A stretch of 64,000 nt of DNA, taken from JANNAT01 sp031384605. Lineage in GTDB: Bacteria; Pseudomonadota; Alphaproteobacteria; Rhodobacterales; Rhodobacteraceae. The notes beneath the pieces are model-generated. The model was not told the origin of the DNA. It saw only the letters and a program-made list of their open reading frames with translations, and did not search any database. This document shows, piece by piece, positions 46,301-53,500 of this stretch. Made by a program: the position numbers and the translations under genes. How positions within the stretch are numbered: the first letter of the stretch is position 1; the number at the start of each line of letters is the position of its first letter. Location of the stretch: positions 62,001 to 126,000 of the forward strand of contig JANNAT010000149.1 in the NCBI GenBank assembly GCA_031384605.1, given 5' to 3'.

Positions 46301-46780
46301 GTGATGATAAAACTGGCTGAATTGCGCGCGCGGGGGCCGGGGTATCTGCTGGATTGGGCGCGGTCGCGCTGGGCGTGGGAGATGCAAAAGCGGGGCCGCA
46401 AACCCGCCGATGCACAGCCTGCCCAATTCCACAATGCCGCGATTGAGGCGGCGTTCCGTGCGGCTTTGCCCGGTTATGTGATGTCAATCCGAAGCGGGGC
46501 AACGGTGTTGGTGCGCCCACCGCTTGATCGGCGCTGGCGGGTGACAGGTGGCAATTGGGTGTCGGCGGCGAAAGAATATGTGTTTGCCGACAATGACCTG
46601 ACCCGCTTTGCCCCACAGTTGCAGGACATCGAAGTGCCCGGCGATCATGACAGCATGGTGTTGGAACCCAATGTGCGGGTGATGGCGGCGCGGTTGCGTC
46701 AGGTGATCGAAAGCGTGACGGCTGAAGATGCTGCTGCCGTGCCCGCAAAGGCCGTGCGGCTTGCTGCGGCGGCGGAGTAA
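40370..46780 (+). CDS. Type I polyketide synthase, KS-AT-KR-DH-carrier-TE
   Basis: A single-module 2136-residue PKS. KS (about residues 14-440) has active-site Cys186 in TACSTSL plus ECHGTGT and KTNIGH. AT (about 535-850) has Ser634 in GHSMGE and an unusual IAAH in the specificity region. A structural KR half (about 890-1145) precedes KR (from 1150; GGFGGIG near 1165, Tyr1324). DH (about 1395-1670) has His1410 and Asp1577; its HxxxGxxxxP motif carries one extra residue. The carrier (about 1755-1830) has Ser1789 in GGHSL, more PCP-like than ACP-like. TE (about 1860-2125) has Ser1936, Asp1963 and His2093. DH follows KR, as in PUFA and enediyne-type iterative synthases rather than modular PKSs. 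No ER or MT is seen. A glycosyltransferase gene follows after 5 bp. The product is unknown. Confidence 0.93.
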   Translation: MSDDFDLSGISDSDIAVVGMAAHLPGAADIGQYWANLRDGVESIRVLSDQALLDAGESRARMQKPNYVPAAAVLDGFEQFDADFFGFSPKEAAILDPQHRQFLEVAWEALENAGHPPENFAGSIGVYAGCGMGSYFYFNICSNPDLVEQTGMFLLRHTGNDKDFLATRVSHIFDLKGPSINLQTACSTSLVAVHFASQALLNGECDMALAGGVTIELPHGRGYLYTEGEILSPDGHCHAFDHRAQGTVFGSGAGAVVLRRARDAVRDGDHIWAIIKGSAVNNDGAAKAGYLAPSVDGQARCIAEAQAIAGVTGDTVTYVECHGTGTYLGDPIEVAALTAAFRETTDAVGTCRIGSVKTNIGHLDTAAGVASLIKVALSLHHGQLPPSLGYVAPNPAIDFETSPFLVNDRLTEWVSTGPRRGGVNSLGVGGTNAHAVLEQAPVRAVSDESLWPFQPLVISAKSKAALDAASLRLATHLRDHPEQPLADVAYTLKEGRRAFEKRRVIVAGSHDAAASLLEGGDPRQVFNHDYLGADPQVVFMFPGGGAQYAGMARDLYETEPVFADWMDKGLAVLQPMLDYDIRALWLPAVGDEAAANARLKRPSVQLPLIMITEYALAQLFQSWGVVPSALVGHSMGENTAACLAGVISFDDCIGLVHLRGQLFDTIAPGGMLSVPLSEGDLRPYLTGDLDLASVNAPGLCVVSGPDAGLVQLAATLAQTGVETQRVAIDIAAHSRMLEPILARFGAFLRSIKLHAPKLPIISNATGVPLTDAQAMDPAYWVAHLRNTVNFQSCMATLMAEPGRVYVEMGPGRALSSLTQANGVAVGQVVPALRHPDQKMADDAWHLAAVARLWACGVPVDWAPIWGGARRQRVPLPTYAFQRKPYFIEPGVARVADAAAMPDRIADMANWGWKPQWRQAATGFDLGADLADAPVQSWLIFADAEGLAAACADRLRKAGHRVTMVRAGDAFARDGEAGYILAPERGREGYDLLIRDLVAQGHTPSRIAHFWLVTGNPGFRAGSSFFHRNLEQGFHSLLFLAQAIADENLPRPLHMTVVTTGAAQTGREGLSYPEKATVLGPARVIPRELPGFTVGMLDVALPVPDRRGAPVSGALADQVLEEILATPACTIAALRGARRYAQGLKSVALPQDQFALPHGAHVLITGGFGGIGLTIAEDIIRRFGAKITLIARRTLPDRATWPAFLAAHDPGDPIARRILALQRLEALGGQVFVASADVCNMEDMRDAVAQGVKRFGPVRAVIHAAGVVDDGPLMLKTPAQVEEVFAPKLHGTLVLDQLFPDGSIDLLVLFSSTSTQTGPAGQIDYVAANEFLNAYSQSRSGGKTRVIALNWGIWTGVGMAAEALSDRIGLRPVAPKLPITAPMLDEATFDRDGNRAFLASYDRKRWFLDGHRIKAGQALVPGTGYIEIAAEALRHAGEAGAFELRDMYFFRPLDIADAQTRTIRARLIRSDEGYGFELGSAVTINGRTGWQLHAQARAIPIAAASGQIDVAAIAARLPAPETGVGLISPQEHHLTFGPRWRVIDARSLSASEGLAQLHLPDAFAAEAGDWLLHPALMDMATGWAMGLIDGYAPDHLWVPVSYGRIRVLRPLPAQIVSWVRNAAPNRASNPTASFDVTLATPDGQVCVEIEGFSIRRLEGELAFTSSTARELEYDDAAAVAATSPAQDRLLHAFAQGIRPDEGGAAFGRAVAAGGAQIIVSSLDLPALIRQTAAAEAARSAGQSFARPDLDTAYVEPRNDIERSLVGFWQELLGVAQVGVEDSFFDLGGHSLIAVRLFAMVKKAFRVDFPISVLFEAPTIARCAALIADQIGEGADTAGDAAKPVAPARRFTHLVPMHQGDVSQKQPFFLVAGMFGNVLNLRHLAQLLGGDRPFYGLQARGLYGDAAPHTSLPEAAADYIAELQHVQPHGPYMLGGFSGGGLTAWEMARQLEAAGERVSVLILLDTPLPMRPSLSRADKVMIKLAELRARGPGYLLDWARSRWAWEMQKRGRKPADAQPAQFHNAAIEAAFRAALPGYVMSIRSGATVLVRPPLDRRWRVTGGNWVSAAKEYVFADNDLTRFAPQLQDIEVPGDHDSMVLEPNVRVMAARLRQVIESVTAEDAAAVPAKAVRLAAAAE

Positions 46781-46785
46781 GCGAC

Positions 46786-47796
46786 ATGACCAGCCTGCTG
46801 ACCGTGATCTTGAATTGGCGCACCCCTGATATGACGATCAAAGCTGTCGCATCAGCTTTGGAGGCCCTTGCAGGCATCCACGGGGCTTTGGTGATTGTCG
46901 ATAATGACTCGGGCGATGGATCTTTTGAGATGTTGGCCAAAGCAGTGGCTGCGCGGGGTTGGGATAGCGGGCCGCAATCGGTGCGGGTTTTGCAGGCGGG
47001 GCGCAATAGCGGCTTTGGCGCGGGCAATAATTTTGGAATGCGTGCGGGGTTGCCGGGCGGCGGGCGGCCGGATTTTATCTATATCCTGAACTCTGATGCT
47101 TTCCCCGAAAGTCACGCGATCAAGGCGCTGATGGATCATCTTATCACCCATCCTGAAACCGGATTTGCGGGCAGCTATATTTACGGCCAGGATGGCACGC
47201 CGCACCGCACGGCGTTTCGCTTTCCGTCGATCCTGGCTGAGTTTGAGGCGCAGGTTCGGTTTGGTCCGATCAGCCGGATGTTAAGCCGCTATATCGTGGC
47301 GCGGCCCATTCCAACGGCGACGTGCCGGGTGGATTGGTTGGCAGGGGCCAGTCTGATGATGCGGCAATCTGTGCTGGACCAGATCGGGTTGTTTGATGAG
47401 CAGTTCTTTTTGTATTTTGAGGAAACTGACCTCTGCCGTCGCGCCGCCCGTGCGGGTTGGCCCACCGATTATGTGGTGACAAGCCGGGTGGTGCATATCG
47501 GATCAGTATCGACCGGCATGAAGAAATGGGCGCGTATTCCCGGCTTTTGGCTGGACAGCCGGTTGCATTATTTCGTGAAAAACCATGGGTGGCTTTATGC
47601 CTTTGCCGCCACGCTGGCACATATTGCTGGCGGGGTTTTGTGGCGGCTGCGGTTGCTGGTGCAGCGCAAAGACCGGGGCGATCCGCCGCATTATCTGCGC
47701 GACATGGCGTGGCACGGCATTCGGGCGATGGTTTCAGGCCATAGGGCCAAGGCCGACACCCCACCCCCGCAATCAACGGTAAGGACGCCACGATGA
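46786..47796 (+). CDS. Glycosyltransferase family 2 coupled to PKS and NRPS genes
   Basis: A 336-residue GT2 protein of the rhamnosyltransferase-like type. VILNWRTPDM, VIVDNDSGDGS, GRNSGFGAGNNFG, YILNSDAF, and EETDLCRRA are in the expected order. It begins 5 bp after the PKS stop and overlaps the NRPS-like gene start by ATGA, so the three proteins are made together. That placement argues for a dedicated sugar transfer to, or alongside, the PKS/NRPS product. dTDP-rhamnose from the nearby rfb genes is a possible donor (inference). Confidence 0.88.
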   Translation: MTSLLTVILNWRTPDMTIKAVASALEALAGIHGALVIVDNDSGDGSFEMLAKAVAARGWDSGPQSVRVLQAGRNSGFGAGNNFGMRAGLPGGGRPDFIYILNSDAFPESHAIKALMDHLITHPETGFAGSYIYGQDGTPHRTAFRFPSILAEFEAQVRFGPISRMLSRYIVARPIPTATCRVDWLAGASLMMRQSVLDQIGLFDEQFFLYFEETDLCRRAARAGWPTDYVVTSRVVHIGSVSTGMKKWARIPGFWLDSRLHYFVKNHGWLYAFAATLAHIAGGVLWRLRLLVQRKDRGDPPHYLRDMAWHGIRAMVSGHRAKADTPPPQSTVRTPR

Positions 47797-50700
47797 CCCG
47801 GTTTTCGACCCTTCTGATCGGCAATGAAGCCCTGACCTGCCAATGTGGCGAGGTGCTGTCAGAGCGGGGCCATACCATTGCGGCGGTTGTTACGCGCAAC
47901 CCCGATGTGCGGGCTTGGGCGATTGACAGGGGTCTTCGAACAGAGGCGCAGGATGTGGGATTGGCTGCGGGTTTGGCTGGTGTCAGTGTTGATTGGGTGT
48001 TGTCGGTTGCCAATTTGCATATGGTTTCCAAGGATATACTGGCGTTGGCACGCCATGGCGGTGTCAATTTTCATGACGGGCCGTTGCCGCGCTATGCCGG
48101 TTTGAATGCGCCGGTCTGGGCGATTTTGAACGGTGAGACCCAGCACGGGATTTCCTGGCATTTGATGGCCGACGGCGTGGATGAAGGCGACGTGCTGGAA
48201 TCGCGGGCCTTTGAGATCGCGCCCGATGACACGGCGCTGACCCTGAATACCAAATGTTTTGCGGCTGCGGTAGACAGCTTTCCGTCCTTGCTGGGGCAAT
48301 TGGAAACGGGTGTGCTGCGGCAGATCAAACAAGATTTGTCGCAGCGCCATTTGTATCTGCGGTCTGATCGGCCCGCTGCGATGGGGCGCATTGATTTTGG
48401 CCAAACTGCCGATCAGATCATCCGGCTGGTGCGTGGGTTGGATCATGGCCGCTATTGGAATCCGCTGACCACGGCAAAGATCGCAACGGCGTCGGCGGTG
48501 CTGAACGTGGGGGCAGCCGCGCTTGCGGCGGGCTTTGGTGCGGCGGGGCAGGTTTTGCAGGCGACAGACGAAGGTTTGGTGGTGGCCTGCCGGGATGGTG
48601 CAGTGCGTCTTTCGCGATTGACGTGCCAAGACCGGGGAGTGGCAATATCGGCGGTTTTGGTTCAGGGTAAAATGCTGCCTGCCTTAGATGAGGCTGAGGC
48701 GGATTATCTGACAGCAGCACTGGCCGAAATCGTGGCGCAAGAGCCGCAGTTGCGGGCGCGGCTGTTGGACATGGTTCCCGCAGCCGTGCCACTGGCCAAG
48801 TCTTTGCAACGGGCTGCTGATTGGCACCGCATTCCGATGCCGCCGTTGGATGTTGATGCGAAACGCCGCGCTGCAATTTTTGCGATGGCCATCGCGCGTG
48901 CGATTGGGCAATCGCCGGTCGATATCGCCTATTCTGCGACCTCAATAGATGCGCAAGGGTATCTTTCGAATTGGGTGCCGCTGCGGGTTGACCTGTCGCA
49001 GAGTGTGGCCGTGGCAGAGGTTGCTGTTACCAAAGCCCTTCTTCAGGCTTCGACGGCGGGCAGCTTTGCCCTTGATCTGATGACGCGGGACATAAAACTT
49101 GCCACGTTGAATTGGCCCCAAATTGGGATATCGCAGACGGATCGCGCCATCCCCGGCACAGTGATGACTTTTGCCGATGGGCTGCACTTCAATGCCAACC
49201 GGATTTCAGCAGATGACGCGCGGGCGCTGGCGGTGCGGATTTACGACATTGCGGTCAAGATCGCAGCACTGCCCCAAACCGCGATGGTGCAAGAGGTGCC
49301 CGCGCTGACAGACGCCGAACGCGATCAGGTTTTGTATGGTTGGAACCAAACCGCACACCCCTTTGATCCGTTTTGCATCCATCATGCGTTCGAAGCGCAG
49401 GTTGCCAAAACGCCCGACGCCACGGCATTAGTCTGTGATGAACGCGCGTTCACTTATGCCGAGTTAAACGCGCGAGCGAACAAGGCAGCCCATGTTCTGA
49501 TCGGGCTTGGCGTCGTGCCGGGAATGCTTGTGGGTCTGTGCCTGCCCCGCAGCCTTGATTTGCTGACAGGTGCGTTGGCGATCCACAAGGCGGGCGGGGC
49601 CTATGTGCCGATGGACCCGGCCTATCCGGCAGACCGGATTGCATTGTTTATCGAGGATTCGGGCGCGTCGGTGATTGTCACCCAATCTAACCTCGCGGCA
49701 ACGTTGTCTGCCAAAGGTGCGCAAATTCTGTGCCTTGATACGGATCTGCGGCTGGCATCAGAGCCTGATACCAATCCGCAAACCGGCGTTACCCCTGCCG
49801 ATCTGGCGTATGTGATCTATACCTCTGGCTCTACCGGGCGGCCCAAGGGCGTGATGGTGGAACACCGCAATGTGGCGAATTTCTTTGTCGGAATGGATGA
49901 TCGCATCGGCGCGGACAGCGGCGTTTGGCTGGCGGTGACATCGCTGTCGTTCGATATTTCGGTGCTGGAACTGTTCTGGACACTGGCGCGCGGCTTTAAG
50001 GTGGTGCTGACGTCAGATGATAACCGGGCTTTGGTGTCAGCCGGCAAGATTTCATCGGCACAAAAGATGGATTTCTCGCTGTATTATTGGGGCAACGACG
50101 ACGGCGTTGGCCCCAAGAAGTATGAACTGTTGTTGGAAGGCGCAAAATTTGCCGATACGCACGGGTTTTGCGCGGTCTGGACGCCGGAACGGCATTTCCA
50201 TGCCTTTGGTGGCCCCTATCCGAACCCGTCTGTTACGGGGGCGGCTGTTGCGGCGGTAACAAAAAACATCGGCGTGCGGGCGGGGTCTTGCGTGGTGCCG
50301 TTGCACCACCCCGCGCGCATTGCCGAAGATTGGGCGGTGATTGACAACCTGACCAACGGGCGCGCAGGCATCGCTGTGGCCAGCGGCTGGCACCCCGATG
50401 ATTTCGTCTTGCGACCCGAAAATACCCCGCCGCACAACAAAAAGGCGATGTTTGCGGCGGCAGCGCAGGTGCAACGGCTGTGGCGCGGTGAAAAGGTCGA
50501 TTTTCCCACGGCAGATGGCGGCACCTTTGGTGTGATCACACAACCACGCCCGGTGTCACAAGAACTGCCGATTTGGGTGACAACGGCGGGCAACCCCGAG
50601 ACATGGAAAGAGGCCGGACAACTGGGTGCAAATGTTTTGACCCATCTTCTTGGCCAAACCGTGGATGAGGTTGCGGCCAAGATTAAGCTATATCATCAGG

Positions 50701-52352
50701 CGCTGCGCGAGGCGGGGTTTGATCCGGCCAGCCGCGTGGTGACGATGATGTTGCACAGCTATATCGCAGCGGATCGTGAAACCGCGCGGGCCGTGGCGCG
50801 CGAACCGATGAAGGAATATTTGCGATCAGCGGCGGCACTGATCAAGCAATACGCCTGGGCGTTTCCGGCCTTCAAGAAACCGCAAGGTGTGGCAAAGCCG
50901 ATGGATATTGATATCCAGTCGCTGGCGGCAGATGAGTTGAACGCGATCCTTGATTTCGCATTTCAGCGCTATTTTGAAGAGTCCGGCCTGTTTGGCACCG
51001 TGGATGATGCGCTTGCCCGCGTGGAACAGTTAAAGCGGATCGGTGTGGGCGAAGTGGCCTGCCTGATTGATTACGGCATCGCGCCTGACGTTGTGCTAGC
51101 GGGGTTGGTGCCGCTGGCGGAAGTGGTGGCGCAGGCAAACCAGCCAGATGGCGTTGAAAATGATGATTATTCCATCGCGGCACAAATCATCCGCCACAAA
51201 GTAACGCATCTGCAATGCACGCCGTCGATGGCGCGGATGATTGCAATGAATGACGATGCACGGCAGGCATTGGCGGGGATAAACACGCTGATGCTGGGCG
51301 GTGAGGCCCTGCCTGCGGCCCTGTGCGCCGATCTGCGCGCAGCGACGCAGGCGCGCATCATGAACATGTATGGGCCGACGGAAACCACGATCTGGTCATC
51401 CACCGAAACCGTCGGTGATATCGACGGGGTGGCCAATATCGGCACACCCTTGGCCAATCAGCAGATGTATGTGCTGGTTGACGCGCTTAACCCTGTTGCC
51501 CCCGGCATCGCGGGCGAGTTGTGGATAGGCGGGCACGGCGTTACGCGCGGCTATTGGCAGCGGCCTGATTTAACGGCCCAAAGGTTCATCCCCGATCCGT
51601 TTGTGCGTAGCACGCAGGCAGCCCCCTGGGGAGCGCGGATGTATCAAACCGGCGATCTGGTGCGCTGGCGCGGCGATGGCAAGATCGACTTCATTGGCCG
51701 CGCAGACGGGCAGGTAAAACTGCGCGGTTACCGGATAGAGTTGGGCGAGATTGAATCTGTGCTGGAAACGCAGCCCGGCGTCACCCAAGCCGTGGTGATT
51801 ATGCGCGAAGATACCCCCGGTGATCTGCGGTTGGTCGCATATTTCACGGGAAATGCTGTGTCATCGGATTTGCGGGCCGCACTGGCCGCGCGTTTGCCCG
51901 ATCACATGATTCCGGCGCATTTTGCTCAGCAATCAACCTTTGCGCTAACGCCAAACCGTAAAGTTGACCGCAAGGCCTTGCAGGCACCAACGGTGGCAGC
52001 GACCACATTTGTCGCCCCGGCTTCAAATGTTGAAGGTCAGTTGGCGGTGATCTGGAAACGGGTTTTGGGCGTCGATCAGGTCGGCGCGAGAGACAATTTC
52101 TTTGCTTTGGGCGGGCATTCCTTGCTGGCCGTGCAATTGCACCGCGAGATTCGCGAAACGCTCGGCACGACCAAGCTGTCAATCACCGACATTTTCCGGT
52201 TTCCAACATTGCAGGCTTTGGCAAGCCATATCGACGGTGCCGCCCCATCGGTTGCCATTGCGACACAGCACGCGGCTGGCTTGGCCGACCGGGCCGATGC
52301 GCGCACCGATGCGATGGACCGCAGGCGCGCCATGCGGCAGGCGCGGTTGTGA
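47793..52352 (+). CDS. NRPS-like protein: formyltransferase - degenerate C - A with inserted FMN monooxygenase - PCP
   Basis: A 1519-residue assembly protein. A formyltransferase-like domain comes first (about residues 1-300, NFHDGPLPRY with His94). Then comes the C-terminal half of a condensation domain without any HHxxxDG (about 340-500). An adenylation domain opens with YTSGSTGRPKG near 676 and SFDISVLELFW. Its chain is interrupted at about 755-1110 by a luciferase-like FMN monooxygenase of the MupA/Atu3671 type (WTPERHFHAFGGPYPNP, ASGWHPDDF, WVTTAGNPETW). It then resumes with MYGPTETT near 1192, YQTGDLVRWR and the core lysine in PNRKVDRKAL. A PCP with Ser1443 in GGHSLLAV ends the protein. 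By eye the A-domain pocket reads roughly D-I-L-Q-L-G-M-I-W-K, close to glycine codes; this needs checking. No TE is present. Confidence 0.92.
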   Translation: MTRFSTLLIGNEALTCQCGEVLSERGHTIAAVVTRNPDVRAWAIDRGLRTEAQDVGLAAGLAGVSVDWVLSVANLHMVSKDILALARHGGVNFHDGPLPRYAGLNAPVWAILNGETQHGISWHLMADGVDEGDVLESRAFEIAPDDTALTLNTKCFAAAVDSFPSLLGQLETGVLRQIKQDLSQRHLYLRSDRPAAMGRIDFGQTADQIIRLVRGLDHGRYWNPLTTAKIATASAVLNVGAAALAAGFGAAGQVLQATDEGLVVACRDGAVRLSRLTCQDRGVAISAVLVQGKMLPALDEAEADYLTAALAEIVAQEPQLRARLLDMVPAAVPLAKSLQRAADWHRIPMPPLDVDAKRRAAIFAMAIARAIGQSPVDIAYSATSIDAQGYLSNWVPLRVDLSQSVAVAEVAVTKALLQASTAGSFALDLMTRDIKLATLNWPQIGISQTDRAIPGTVMTFADGLHFNANRISADDARALAVRIYDIAVKIAALPQTAMVQEVPALTDAERDQVLYGWNQTAHPFDPFCIHHAFEAQVAKTPDATALVCDERAFTYAELNARANKAAHVLIGLGVVPGMLVGLCLPRSLDLLTGALAIHKAGGAYVPMDPAYPADRIALFIEDSGASVIVTQSNLAATLSAKGAQILCLDTDLRLASEPDTNPQTGVTPADLAYVIYTSGSTGRPKGVMVEHRNVANFFVGMDDRIGADSGVWLAVTSLSFDISVLELFWTLARGFKVVLTSDDNRALVSAGKISSAQKMDFSLYYWGNDDGVGPKKYELLLEGAKFADTHGFCAVWTPERHFHAFGGPYPNPSVTGAAVAAVTKNIGVRAGSCVVPLHHPARIAEDWAVIDNLTNGRAGIAVASGWHPDDFVLRPENTPPHNKKAMFAAAAQVQRLWRGEKVDFPTADGGTFGVITQPRPVSQELPIWVTTAGNPETWKEAGQLGANVLTHLLGQTVDEVAAKIKLYHQALREAGFDPASRVVTMMLHSYIAADRETARAVAREPMKEYLRSAAALIKQYAWAFPAFKKPQGVAKPMDIDIQSLAADELNAILDFAFQRYFEESGLFGTVDDALARVEQLKRIGVGEVACLIDYGIAPDVVLAGLVPLAEVVAQANQPDGVENDDYSIAAQIIRHKVTHLQCTPSMARMIAMNDDARQALAGINTLMLGGEALPAALCADLRAATQARIMNMYGPTETTIWSSTETVGDIDGVANIGTPLANQQMYVLVDALNPVAPGIAGELWIGGHGVTRGYWQRPDLTAQRFIPDPFVRSTQAAPWGARMYQTGDLVRWRGDGKIDFIGRADGQVKLRGYRIELGEIESVLETQPGVTQAVVIMREDTPGDLRLVAYFTGNAVSSDLRAALAARLPDHMIPAHFAQQSTFALTPNRKVDRKALQAPTVAATTFVAPASNVEGQLAVIWKRVLGVDQVGARDNFFALGGHSLLAVQLHREIRETLGTTKLSITDIFRFPTLQALASHIDGAAPSVAIATQHAAGLADRADARTDAMDRRRAMRQARL

Positions 52353-52383
52353 ATGCTGTGTTAAACTAAACGGTTAAATGTCG

Positions 52384-53118
52384 TCAAAGCGTTAGCGACC
52401 CATAAGACGACAGCGATCTGTCGTGCAGCAATGTGGAATAGGTCGCGGAATAAATACCCCCTCCAAGGCGGTCTGGGGCAGGATCATAGACGCGCAACGT
52501 TGTGCTGTTGCCGTCAGGCGCGTGCGATCCACGTGTGCCGACAATCACAAGGTAGGGGCTGCTGCTGATTTTACTGCGGCCAGTGCCCCGATTTGGCGAT
52601 TTCAAGACCATCACCGCCGGTCCGCGTTGCAGCCAGCTGATCAAAGTCGCTATGGGCCAGTTTTGCTGTGGGAAGTATTTCAGGCCATGGGCGCGGGCGA
52701 GGTCAAAATGGCCATCACCCAAGGGGTTGCGTTCCTTTTGCGCATGCAGACCCCCCGCCTGATCAAGCAATGCCTTGGGTGTTGCAAACTGTATGGTTCC
52801 AATCCCGGTGCCTTTCAGCATTGCAACTGCTGCGGCCCAGCCGGTTTCTGGCGTCGGCTGCGCAACATAGGTTACATGATGCTGAATTGGCCGCATCGCC
52901 TCGGTGTCATAAATGGCGTCAAGCGTGCAAGGTCCGGCAATGCCATCTTCTTCCAGCCAGTTGCCACGTTGAAAAGATCGCAAAGCAAGTTGGGTTTGCG
53001 GCGTGATCAAACCGTTTACAATCAAGTTCGGGCTGGGGTTCAGCCGATTGTTCAAGGCCAGTTGCAAGTCTCGCACAAACGGGCCGGAAGAGCCAGGGCG
53101 CAAGACAACATTCCGCAT
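52384..53118 (-). CDS. Peptidoglycan-binding protein with inactive-looking papain-like domain
   Basis: A 244-residue protein. Residues about 5-75 form a peptidoglycan-binding (PGBD) repeat (GPFVRDLQLALNNRL, GLITPQTQLALRSFQRGNWLEEDGIAGPCTLDAI). Residues about 85-235 look like a papain-like cysteine peptidase of the AvrRpt2 type. The catalytic Cys position reads TGWAAAVAML (Gly instead of Cys), and the expected His segment reads SPYLVIVGT. Both catalytic residues are thus missing. No signal peptide is obvious. It is convergent with the NRPS-like gene, 31 bp apart. The role is unknown: a wall-binding pseudoenzyme, an exported effector, or phage-derived. Confidence 0.72.
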   Translation of the reverse strand: MRNVVLRPGSSGPFVRDLQLALNNRLNPSPNLIVNGLITPQTQLALRSFQRGNWLEEDGIAGPCTLDAIYDTEAMRPIQHHVTYVAQPTPETGWAAAVAMLKGTGIGTIQFATPKALLDQAGGLHAQKERNPLGDGHFDLARAHGLKYFPQQNWPIATLISWLQRGPAVMVLKSPNRGTGRSKISSSPYLVIVGTRGSHAPDGNSTTLRVYDPAPDRLGGGIYSATYSTLLHDRSLSSYGSLTL

Positions 53119-53263
53119 TAAACGCCTCCAGCTAAATCAAATTTTCCAAAAACTGAAATACGCAGGCAATCTTATTCTTGCAAGCCTAAGGCAAAGCCCC
53201 TTGCCGCTCAAGCATTCGTTTCAGTTAAGATATCGAGTGGTTATCTACGACGGAAACAACGTT

Positions 53264-53500
53264 TCATGCGGCAGCGGCCGGGCGCTTGATGGCTTTGGCG
53301 GCTTCGATAACCAAAGGGCGCAGACCCGCACCACCACTATCCAGCACCTCATACAAATGCCGGCGCATTCGTGGCTCCCAGAAATCATTGATATGCGACG
53401 CCAGCAGGACCACCCCTTCGGAGTGCGGTTTTGATTCCATGAAAACGGCGATTTGGTTGGCCATATAAATCAGCTTGGCGTGGGGCCCGTCATGCGACAT
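53264..53500 (-). CDS. fdsD: Formate dehydrogenase delta subunit FdsD
   Basis: A 78-residue protein, last gene of the fds operon. It has the FdsD pattern: KLIYMANQIAVFMESKPHSEGV, HINDFWEPRMRRHLYEVLDSGGAGL. FdsD is needed for assembly or stability of soluble NAD-dependent molybdenum formate dehydrogenases. The ATG at 53500 overlaps the fdhD stop by 11 bp; the open frame to 53569 is not used. No transcript end is obvious after it. Confidence 0.9.
   Translation of the reverse strand: MSHDGPHAKLIYMANQIAVFMESKPHSEGVVLLASHINDFWEPRMRRHLYEVLDSGGAGLRPLVIEAAKAIKRPAAAA

Noticed and set aside
45915..47027. 370-codon minus-strand open frame across the PKS end and GT2 start
   Set aside because: Proline/arginine-rich translation without domains, lying over two clear plus-strand genes, so it is a shadow frame.
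50067..51120. Possible chimeric assembly or a separate luciferase gene within the NRPS-like gene
   Set aside because: The reading frame is continuous on both sides, and A domains with inserted MupA/Atu3671-type monooxygenases are a known architecture.
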